Assembly: GCA_934351705.1 (NCBI GenBank)
Contig: CAKRJK010000076.1
Location: forward strand, 1 to 6,801
Direction of reading: 5' to 3'
Origin: an uncultured Lachnospiraceae bacterium
GTDB taxonomy: Bacteria > Bacillota > Clostridia > Lachnospirales > Lachnospiraceae
DNA: 6,801 nt
A program made the translations under genes and the position numbers. The notes under the pieces are model-generated. The model had not been told where the DNA came from, searched no databases, and saw nothing but the letters and a program-made list of their open reading frames with translations. How positions within the stretch are numbered: the stretch's first letter is position 1; each line of letters starts with the position of its first letter. Of this stretch, positions 1-5,526 are shown piece by piece.

Positions 1-498
1 CTGCTTGCTTCTCTCCTCCTGTGTCATCATCCTCTTATCGGATATGAAGTCGAGCAGGTAGTATATAATAGAAGTGGAAAAGAAATCAATCAGGAACAGA
101 TTCTCTTCTGTGGTACTTCCTCCTATGCTCTCTCTGGAGTTCATCAGAAGTGCTTCTACCTGTTTGGCAACCGGTTCTTTTGCACGGATCGCCATCTTTT
201 TCCATTCAATTTCATTTGCCAGCTTACAATAGAATTTTCTGTCCACCTCGATTGCATCGATCAAGTCAATCAGCCATTCTTCTACGCTGGTTTCCTGTTC
301 TACATCGATCTTTTGTAATAATTCCTTATTGCAAATCCATTCTATGACATCATAGATGTCTTGAAAATGATAATAAAAACTCTGTCTTTTCATTCCGGTC
401 TCATCCATAATATCCTGTACGGTTATTTTGCGGATGGACTTTTGACGCATAAGCTCTTTTACGGCAGTTGCAATTTTGTCCTTTGTGTTACAGCACAT
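1..498 (-). CDS. TetR-family transcriptional regulator (DhaS-like), 3' end cut by the window edge
   Basis: The frame is open for 166 codons from the ATG at 498-496 to the left edge with no stop, so the C-terminus lies outside the window. Residues about 6-54 form a classic TetR helix-turn-helix: ITVQDIMDETG (25-35) is the first helix and turn, and MKRQSFYYHFQDIYDVIEW (36-54) is the recognition helix followed by the YYHF hallmark and the linker helix. The rest is helical, with an aromatic hydrophobic stretch (about 140-155) suited to a ligand-binding or dimer domain. The 'SFYYHF.DIYD..EW' pattern recalls the DhaS/TetR_C subgroup, but no ligand can be inferred. The start is supported by a G-rich Shine-Dalgarno (AGGGGG, 507-512) 8 nt upstream. 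TetR proteins are usually 180-210 aa, so only a short tail is probably missing. Its target may be itself or a gene beyond the left edge. Confidence 0.88.
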   Translation of the reverse strand, partial: MCCNTKDKIATAVKELMRQKSIRKITVQDIMDETGMKRQSFYYHFQDIYDVIEWICNKELLQKIDVEQETSVEEWLIDLIDAIEVDRKFYCKLANEIEWKKMAIRAKEPVAKQVEALLMNSRESIGGSTTEENLFLIDFFSTSIIYYLLDFISDKRMMTQEERSKQ

Positions 499-548
499 AC
501 TTCCGTCCCCCTGTCGTATCCTGTAATATCCCTATGTAATTACAAAAC

Positions 549-558
549 AATAATTATT
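549..558. promoter_or_regulatory. Small AT palindrome, possible operator of the TetR gene
   Basis: AATAATTATT is a perfect 10-bp palindrome between the predicted -10 and the ribosome binding site of the TetR gene, a place where TetR-type autorepressors often bind. It is short and all A/T, so it could easily be chance. Confidence 0.2.
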
Positions 559-575
559 TATTAACTCCAGACAAT

Positions 576-584
576 ATTATATCA
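576..584 (-). promoter_or_regulatory. Extended -10 promoter for the TetR gene
   Basis: Reading the minus strand, TGaTATAAT (584-576) is a perfect -10 hexamer with the extended TG element. The hexamer at 17 nt spacing (CTTCAA, 604-599) is a poor -35, which is common for extended -10 promoters. It would give a 5' leader of roughly 70 nt before the TetR start codon. The surrounding DNA is AT-rich, so a chance match is possible. Confidence 0.5.
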
Positions 585-819
585 CTTTTCCCAAATAATT
601 GAAGTCGAAACCTCTCGTTTTATGTTGATTTGTACAAAAAGCGGCATTGTTAAGAATTTGACTATGTTTTTTATACTTTGTGTATAATTTTTTAATTCCA
701 TTTTTGGCTATTTTGCCCATCAAATATGCAATCACTTCTTCTGCCGGATTTGTTTCTTCGGTTTTATGTCCATTTCTTGTATGACACTTTAAATGTTTTG
801 TCCGAATTTTGGTATTTTT
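577..819 (-). other. Unrecognised open frame following the carbamate kinase stop, same frame
   Basis: Directly after the TAA of the carbamate kinase gene (822-820), the same reading frame stays open for 80 codons until a TAA at 579-577. The conceptual translation is basic and includes KCHTRNGHKTEE and TNPAEEVIAYLMGKIAKNG. The only ATG gives a 47-residue product starting MGKIAKNGIKKLY, and no good Shine-Dalgarno precedes it. I do not recognise a family. It could be a decayed C-terminal gene remnant, a stop-codon readthrough extension, a small real gene, or chance in AT-rich DNA. The promoter-like TATAAT for the TetR gene overlaps its end, which argues mildly against a functional gene. Confidence 0.2.
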
Positions 820-1743
820 TTACTTTTTTATGATGGTTCCGCGTGTCAGATTTGCACCTTCGCCTAATTTTGTCACCAATACGCTGCGTACCGCAGAGTC
901 TCCGATAAAATCTAACGCCGCCTCTATCTTAGGAAGCATGGTTCCCTCTTCAAACTGTCCCTGTTCGATATATTTCTTGGCATCTGCCACAGTCAAAATA
1001 TCCAATTCCTGCTGTGCATCTGTTCCGTACTCCAGACATACCTTTTCAACTCCCGTTAAGATAACCAGCATATCGGCATCTACGGATTCTGCCAGTTTGC
1101 CTGCTGCCAGATCTTTTTCAATGACTGCGGATGCACCTTTCAAATGATGTTCCTGCTCTAACACCGGTATTCCGCCGCCGCCGCACGCAATAACAATCTG
1201 ATCTGCATCTGCCAACGCTTTAATCGCGTCAATCTCTACGATCTCTACCGGCTTCGGAGCTGCAACGATACGTCGATAGCCGCCCTCTACTTCTGTGACA
1301 TAATTGCCTTTTTTCTCTTCTGCCTCAGCTTCTTCTTTGTTCATAATACGACCGATCACTTTTGACGGATGATAAAAGGCTTCGTCATACGGGTCCACGG
1401 TCACCTGTGTCAGAATTGTAGATACCGGTTTGTAGATTCCGCGATTTAATAATTCTGTGCGGATCGCATTCTGCAAATCGTAACCGATATATCCCTGGCT
1501 CATAGCTGAGCAGACAGACATCGGTGTTGCTGTATATTCTTCATAAATACGGCAAAACTCTGCCATTGCTGTATGTATCATTCCCACCTGCGGTCCGTTG
1601 CTGTGGGAAATGATAATCTGATAATCTTCTTTCACAAATTCCGCGATTGCTTTTGCGGTTCTTTTGATTGCTTTCTGCTGCTGCGGCAATGTGGTTCCCA
1701 ACGCATCATGTCCCAGTGCAATTACAATTCTTTTTTTCTTCAT
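820..1743 (-). CDS. arcC: Carbamate kinase (amino acid kinase family)
   Basis: The 307-aa product matches the length and layout of carbamate kinase, a cytosolic enzyme that interconverts carbamoyl phosphate + ADP with carbamate + ATP, usually at the end of arginine, agmatine or purine-derived catabolism. Visible motifs: HSNGPQVG (47-54), SQGYIGYDLQNAI (82-94), HPSKVIGR with Lys128, CGGGGIPV (187-194), VIEKD with Lys210-Asp211, and MLPKIEAA with Lys272; these lysines match the catalytic positions known in the Enterococcus faecalis enzyme (K128, K209, K271). The start MKKKRIVIALG at 1743 is chosen over an in-frame ATG at 1788 because GGAGG lies 8 nt upstream of it, and the longer form adds 15 unfamiliar residues across the promoter region. 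Oddities: the usual GGNAL phosphate loop reads GHDAL (11-15), and HGNGPQVG reads HSNGPQVG. No arcA or arcB homologue is in view, so the pathway is uncertain. Confidence 0.9.
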   Translation of the reverse strand: MKKKRIVIALGHDALGTTLPQQQKAIKRTAKAIAEFVKEDYQIIISHSNGPQVGMIHTAMAEFCRIYEEYTATPMSVCSAMSQGYIGYDLQNAIRTELLNRGIYKPVSTILTQVTVDPYDEAFYHPSKVIGRIMNKEEAEAEEKKGNYVTEVEGGYRRIVAAPKPVEIVEIDAIKALADADQIVIACGGGGIPVLEQEHHLKGASAVIEKDLAAGKLAESVDADMLVILTGVEKVCLEYGTDAQQELDILTVADAKKYIEQGQFEEGTMLPKIEAALDFIGDSAVRSVLVTKLGEGANLTRGTIIKK

Positions 1744-1778
1744 GGTTTTGCCTCCGATGTTTTTATAAAATATGTTAT

Positions 1779-1807
1779 ATCTTAGCATATTTTTTTTGGC
1801 AGGACAA
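1779..1807 (-). promoter_or_regulatory. Promoter of the carbamate kinase gene
   Basis: On the minus strand, TTGTCC (1807-1802) and TAAGAT (1784-1779) are separated by exactly 17 nt, including an A8 tract. The start of transcription would fall roughly 30 nt before the ATG. The -35 lies only about 24 bp beyond the end of the long inverted repeat, so the gene can be expressed independently of htrA. Confidence 0.55.
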
Positions 1808-2113
1808 CCTTTTGTTCAACCTAAAAGGGGTTGCTCTCGCCGACGCTGTTGCGGGTGAATCAGGGGGTGTGGTTCTAAACATGACAAGAACTTTTTAGTG
1901 GCAGTAAATAGAAGCTCAAACAAACGTAACAAACTGCCGTATCAGAAACTCGACACTTACGTGTCTCAAACAGTCTGATACGACAGTTTCGTTTGTTTGA
2001 ACTTCTATATAACTGCCACACAAAAGTCCTTGTAAAATGTTTAGAACCACACCCCCTGATTCACCCGCAACAGCGTCGGCGAGAGCAGGTTCTTCTAAAG
2101 TTTGAAAAAGATT
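1806..2113 (-). ncRNA. Possible extended hairpin RNA covering the htrA-arcC intergenic region
   Basis: If transcribed with its neighbours, the palindrome can extend outward past 1832/2087. After a 4-nt internal loop, 8 further pairs form between 2092-2099 and 1820-1827 (three of them G.U), and after another loop 8 pairs form between about 2106-2113 and 1806-1813 (two of them G.U). The outer helices were found while allowing wobble pairs, so they are weaker evidence than the core. No dedicated promoter was seen; the RNA would have to come from htrA read-through or processing. Confidence 0.3.
1832..2087 (-). repeat. 256-bp long inverted repeat / giant hairpin (MITE-like element or structured RNA)
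   Basis: Positions 1832-1882 and 2037-2087 are perfect 51-bp reverse complements (starting TGCTCTCGCCGACGC). The inner arms (1883-1951 and 1966-2036) continue the palindrome with small bulges: matching blocks include TGGCAGT, TCAAACAAACG, AAACTG and CGTATCAG. The tip is a 5-bp stem (1952-1956 with 1961-1965) with a 4-nt loop, which reads GUAA in the minus-strand RNA. The outer arms are about 57% GC, richer than the surrounding DNA. It has no coding content that I can support. It starts about 30 nt after the htrA stop and ends just before the carbamate kinase promoter. GGT flanks both ends (1829-1831, 2088-2090), a possible 3-bp target duplication. It could be a non-autonomous mobile element, a structured 3' UTR/ncRNA, or both. 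The strand is given as that in which RNA pairing looks better. Confidence 0.9.
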
Positions 2114-2116
2114 TCC

Positions 2117-3526
2117 TTAATCCACCTTTTTCCCCAGTGTGACCTCGATGTCTTTCTCCTCGTATTGTCCGTTATTCGGAACCTGTACGGTCACGGTCAC
2201 TTTTTCACCGGCTTTGTAGTACTGTAACATTTCCTGCATTCCCTCCATAGAGGATACTTTCTTTCCGTCAAACTTGGTCAGAATCTGTCCCTTCTGGATT
2301 CCTGCTTTCTCTGCCGCTGAATTGTTGACTACTTTTGTAATATAGATTCCACGCGGCATACTGTAAGTTTGTGCCACATCTTCTGTGATGTCCGAACCTG
2401 CTACGCCGAGATATGCACTCTCTGATGCATCTACGGTCTCTCTGTTAATCAGGTCTTCTATGATCGGTTTTGCGGTTGCGATCGGGATGGCATAACCCAT
2501 GCCCTCTACCTGTGTATCCGAATACTTGGCTGAATTGATACCGATTACTTCTCCCTGCAGATTCAACAATGCTCCGCCGCTGTTACCCGGATTGATTGCA
2601 GCGTCTGTCTGGATCAGTTCATTTGTGATCGTGCCGCCTGTGAGTTCATCCTGAAGCGTTACCTCACGGTCTAATGCACTGATAACACCTGTTGTAACAG
2701 ACTGGCCGTAACCGAGTGCATTACCGATTGCAATGGCACTTTCGCCTACTTTGACATCCGAAGAATCTCCCATGACTGCCACTTTAATATTGTTCATCGT
2801 CTCCGAAGGAACGTCTGAAATCTTAACTGCCAGTACTGCCAGATCACTGGAAGAATCCGTACCCTTAATCTCTGCCGCTACGGTTTGATCATCCACAAAA
2901 CATACGGTAAGGGAATCGGAACCTGTTACTACATGATTGTTTGTCACAATGTAGAGATTGTCATTGTCCTGTCCGATAATGATACCGGAGCCTGCACTCT
3001 CTGCATCATAATTCTGTACCTGTCCGAAAAAGTTTCTCTGCTGTATCTCTGTCATATTTGTAATCGCCACGATGGACGGCATAACTTCATCTACAATATC
3101 CGAAACATCGAGCACTCCCGTACCGGTTGTATTGGTGGATGCCGGCGTTCCTGTGATCTTGGTCTGCTCTACTGTCTTTGTCGAAGCAGAGCCTTCTTTT
3201 CCGATACCGAGCTTACTCATTCCCAGATAGCCCGTTCCGACAAACACACCTCCTGCCACCAGACCGAATACGGCTGCCAATACGGCACATCTTGCAATCT
3301 TCATTCCAAATGATTTTTTGTTTCCGTAATTTGTTTTTTTGTTTTTTCTGCGGAACCATTTATGTTTTTCTTTCGGTGTTTCATAATATGTTCCCTGTGT
3401 CTGACCGGAACTCTGATTCGTGTAATCATTCGCCCGCCATGTTGTGTTTTCGTTTCCTCCGTCGCGGACATAACTGTAGGAATAATATGAGTCATTGCCT
3501 GACTTATTGTTTTCATTATTATCCAT
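2117..3526 (-). CDS. htrA: HtrA/DegP-like membrane-anchored serine protease with PDZ domain
   Basis: This 469-aa protein is an S1C-family HtrA protease, which degrades misfolded or unwanted proteins on the outer face of the membrane. Order of parts: a hydrophilic cytoplasmic tail rich in Asn, Ser and Tyr (1-55), a Lys/Arg-rich patch (52-76), one membrane segment (about 77-100), a Ser/Thr-rich linker (111-137), the trypsin-like domain (about 142-365) and one PDZ domain (about 370-465). The catalytic triad is visible as His198 (VTNNHVV), Asp228 (SSSDLAV) and Ser316 (INPGNSGGAL), so it should be active. The start is supported by AGGGG (3536-3540) 9 nt upstream. It is a separate transcription unit: a terminator closes glmS upstream and a promoter precedes it. 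Length and layout are usual for Firmicutes HtrA. The exact paralogue (HtrA, HtrB or YyxA type) cannot be assigned. Confidence 0.95.
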   Translation of the reverse strand: MDNNENNKSGNDSYYSYSYVRDGGNENTTWRANDYTNQSSGQTQGTYYETPKEKHKWFRRKNKKTNYGNKKSFGMKIARCAVLAAVFGLVAGGVFVGTGYLGMSKLGIGKEGSASTKTVEQTKITGTPASTNTTGTGVLDVSDIVDEVMPSIVAITNMTEIQQRNFFGQVQNYDAESAGSGIIIGQDNDNLYIVTNNHVVTGSDSLTVCFVDDQTVAAEIKGTDSSSDLAVLAVKISDVPSETMNNIKVAVMGDSSDVKVGESAIAIGNALGYGQSVTTGVISALDREVTLQDELTGGTITNELIQTDAAINPGNSGGALLNLQGEVIGINSAKYSDTQVEGMGYAIPIATAKPIIEDLINRETVDASESAYLGVAGSDITEDVAQTYSMPRGIYITKVVNNSAAEKAGIQKGQILTKFDGKKVSSMEGMQEMLQYYKAGEKVTVTVQVPNNGQYEEKDIEVTLGKKVD

Positions 3527-3580
3527 GATAAATATCCCCTTTCTCTATCTGCATAGCCTTATGGCTGTTCTTGATTTTTG

Positions 3581-3611
3581 ATAATAGGATTGTATCCCTC
3601 TTTTGTGTCAA
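3581..3611 (-). promoter_or_regulatory. Promoter of htrA
   Basis: On the minus strand a perfect -35 TTGACA (3611-3606) precedes TATTAT (3586-3581). The 19-nt spacer is longer than the ideal 17, which may mean a weak or activator-dependent promoter. It lies between the glmS terminator and the htrA ribosome binding site, leaving a leader of about 50 nt. I saw no CIRCE or CtsR box near it. Confidence 0.5.
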
Positions 3612-3628
3612 GTCTGTGAAAAAATTTC

Positions 3629-3675
3629 AAAAAAAGGAAGAACATACTCTCTTTTCAGATTGCTGTTCTTCCCTT
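3629..3675 (-). terminator. Intrinsic terminator after glmS
   Basis: On the minus strand GGAAGAAC (3672-3665) pairs with GTTCTTCC (3643-3636), extendable to 11 bp by AAG/TTT with one G.U pair. The loop is 21 nt and the stem runs into seven T's (3635-3629). It begins 3 nt after the glmS stop codon, closing the LCP-glmS unit and separating it from htrA. Confidence 0.9.
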
Positions 3676-3678
3676 ATT

Positions 3679-5505
3679 TTATTCTACCGTTACAGATTTT
3701 GCAAGGTTTCTCGGTTTATCTACATCGCAGCCTTTTCCGACAGATACATAGTATCCAAAAAGCTGTAATGGGATAATTGCAAGTGAATTTGTAAAATATT
3801 TATTGGTCTGCGGAATGTACATCACATAATCCGCCGCTTTCTCAATATCCGTGTTGCCCTCGTTGGTCACTCCCATCACGAAAGCTCCTCTGGTTTTGAC
3901 TTCCACCATGTTGCTGATGGTCTTTTTGTACAAGTCCGCCTGAGTCGCAACCGCAACCACCAATGTTCCGTCCTCTATCAGGGAAATGGTTCCGTGTTTG
4001 AGTTCTCCTGCCGCATATGCCTCGGAATGAATATAAGATATCTCTTTTAATTTCAAGGAACCCTCTAATGAAATCGCATAATCAATTCCTCGTCCGATAA
4101 AGAATACATCTTTTGCCGCAATATAACGATTTGCAAATTTTTGTATTTTCTCTTTGTTGGATAAAAGCAGTTCTATCTGTTCCGGAAGACGTTTCAGATC
4201 TGCAAGATAGGAAATCTTTTCTTCCTCTGCAATCTGTCCTTTTACGGTGGCAAATTTGATTGCCAACAGATACAATGCGATCAGCTGTGCTGTGTATGCC
4301 TTTGTTGTCGCAACTGCAATTTCCGGTCCTGCCCATGTATACATGACTTTATCAGCTTCTCTTGCAATCGAGCTTCCGACTACATTGACGATTCCCAATG
4401 TCGGAACTCCCATTTCTTTTGCTTTACGGAGTGCTGCAAGAGAGTCTGCTGTCTCACCGGACTGACTGATAATGATCACCAGATCTTTTTCATTCAGAAT
4501 CGGATTGCGGTAACGGAATTCCGATGCCAGATCGACATCGACCGGTACTCTTGCCATTCCCTCGAAAACATATTTGGCCGTTACGCCTGTGTGATATGCA
4601 GAGCCACATGCCACAATATGGATTCTTTGCAACTGCGAAATCTCCTCGTCGGACATTCCCAGTTCCTCAATAACTACTTCATTATCTTTTACTCTTGGAT
4701 TTAAGGTATCACGGACTGTCTTTGGCTGTTCATACATTTCCTTTAACATGAAATGCTCATAACCGCCTTTTTCTGCCGCTTTGACATCCCACTCAATCGT
4801 CTTGCTCTCTTTTGTGATCTCCTCGCCATCAATATTGTAAAATTTAATTTCATCTTGTGTCAGACAAGCGATCTCTTCATTCTGGATAAAATAAACATCT
4901 CTGGTATATTTCAAAACTGCTGGAACATCAGATGCGATCAAGTTGCCGTCTTTTCCTTTTCCTACAATCAACGGACTGTCTTTTCTGACCGCATAAACCT
5001 TATCCGGGTAATCCGAGAAAATAATTCCCAATGCATAGGAACCTTCCATGCGGTGCATTACTTTTGTAATCGCCTCAATCGGCTCACCCTCATAATAGTA
5101 GTCGATCAACTGTGCAATCACTTCCGTGTCTGTTTCTGAACGGAACTCATAACCCTTGGAAATGAGTTTGGTTCTCAGTTTTGAATAATTCTCAATAATT
5201 CCGTTGTGAACAACCGCAATCGTTTCCTCTGTATTATAATGCGGATGTGCATTCAACTGTGACGGCTCGCCGTGTGTCGCCCAACGCGTATGTCCGATTC
5301 CGACATGGCCTTTCATCAGAGTACCGTCATGTGTCAGCTCGCTTAACACCTTCAGTCTGCCGACCGCTTTTTGTACCTGAATCTTTTTGCCGTCAAATAC
5401 TGCCATTCCTGCGGAATCATATCCGCGATATTCTAATTTTGATAATCCCTCTAATAAAATCGGCGCTGCTTCACTCTCTCCGATATATCCTACAATTCCG
5501 CACAT
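3679..5505 (-). CDS. glmS: Glutamine--fructose-6-phosphate aminotransferase (isomerizing)
   Basis: The 608-aa product is GlmS, the cytosolic enzyme that converts fructose-6-phosphate + glutamine into glucosamine-6-phosphate + glutamate, the entry step to UDP-GlcNAc, peptidoglycan and other wall polymers. The N-terminal class II glutaminase domain (about 2-220) begins with the nucleophile Cys2 (MCGIVGYIG) and carries GHTRWATHG (71-79), HNGIIENY (100-107) and Asp126. Two SIS sugar-isomerase domains follow (about 290-420 and 460-595), including SQSGETADS. Lys485, Glu488 and His504 fall at the same numbers as in the E. coli enzyme, and the C-terminal KSVTVE carries Lys603. The start is fixed by the required Cys2 and by GAGGAG about 6 nt upstream. 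It lies 21 nt after the LCP stop, pointing to co-transcription, and ends in an intrinsic terminator. The gap is far too short for a glmS ribozyme, so regulation must differ from that of B. subtilis. Confidence 0.98.
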   Translation of the reverse strand: MCGIVGYIGESEAAPILLEGLSKLEYRGYDSAGMAVFDGKKIQVQKAVGRLKVLSELTHDGTLMKGHVGIGHTRWATHGEPSQLNAHPHYNTEETIAVVHNGIIENYSKLRTKLISKGYEFRSETDTEVIAQLIDYYYEGEPIEAITKVMHRMEGSYALGIIFSDYPDKVYAVRKDSPLIVGKGKDGNLIASDVPAVLKYTRDVYFIQNEEIACLTQDEIKFYNIDGEEITKESKTIEWDVKAAEKGGYEHFMLKEMYEQPKTVRDTLNPRVKDNEVVIEELGMSDEEISQLQRIHIVACGSAYHTGVTAKYVFEGMARVPVDVDLASEFRYRNPILNEKDLVIIISQSGETADSLAALRKAKEMGVPTLGIVNVVGSSIAREADKVMYTWAGPEIAVATTKAYTAQLIALYLLAIKFATVKGQIAEEEKISYLADLKRLPEQIELLLSNKEKIQKFANRYIAAKDVFFIGRGIDYAISLEGSLKLKEISYIHSEAYAAGELKHGTISLIEDGTLVVAVATQADLYKKTISNMVEVKTRGAFVMGVTNEGNTDIEKAADYVMYIPQTNKYFTNSLAIIPLQLFGYYVSVGKGCDVDKPRNLAKSVTVE

Positions 5506-5526
5506 ATTATTCTCCTCTCGCGTTTG

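Larger units (their letters stand above)
499..819. other. AT-rich spacer between carbamate kinase and TetR genes
   Basis: This 321-bp stretch separates the carbamate kinase stop from the TetR start. It holds the TetR promoter and leader (about 499-584) and an unrecognised open frame (577-819). I see no convincing intrinsic terminator after the carbamate kinase gene: the only hairpin-like sequence, GGC-n6-GCC near 705-718, is short and lacks a following T-run. A TetR-independent end to that transcript is therefore not visible. Confidence 0.6.

Noticed and set aside
658..688. Plus-strand TTGACT ... TATAAT, a possible antisense promoter toward the arcC 3' end
   Set aside because: The spacer is 19 nt, the region is very AT-rich, and no plus-strand gene or RNA can be recognised downstream.
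809..1147. Plus-strand open frame of 112 codons
   Set aside because: It lies wholly opposite the well-supported arcC gene (antisense shadow) and resembles no protein.
1744..1788. Longer arcC start at 1788 giving 15 more N-terminal residues
   Set aside because: The extension crosses the predicted -10 region, is unlike the family N-terminus, and the downstream ATG has a good GGAGG at the right distance.
1832..2087. CRISPR array or ordinary rho-independent terminator as explanation of the palindrome
   Set aside because: There is a single inverted pair and no regular direct repeats with spacers, and the stem is far too long and lacks a clear T-run for a standard terminator.
2885..3528. Two overlapping plus-strand open frames (142 and 116 codons) opposite htrA
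   Set aside because: Cys/His-rich antisense translations typical of shadows of a real coding strand.
4753..5139. Plus-strand open frame of 128 codons opposite glmS
   Set aside because: Shadow of a strongly conserved gene; no ribosome binding site and no recognisable protein.
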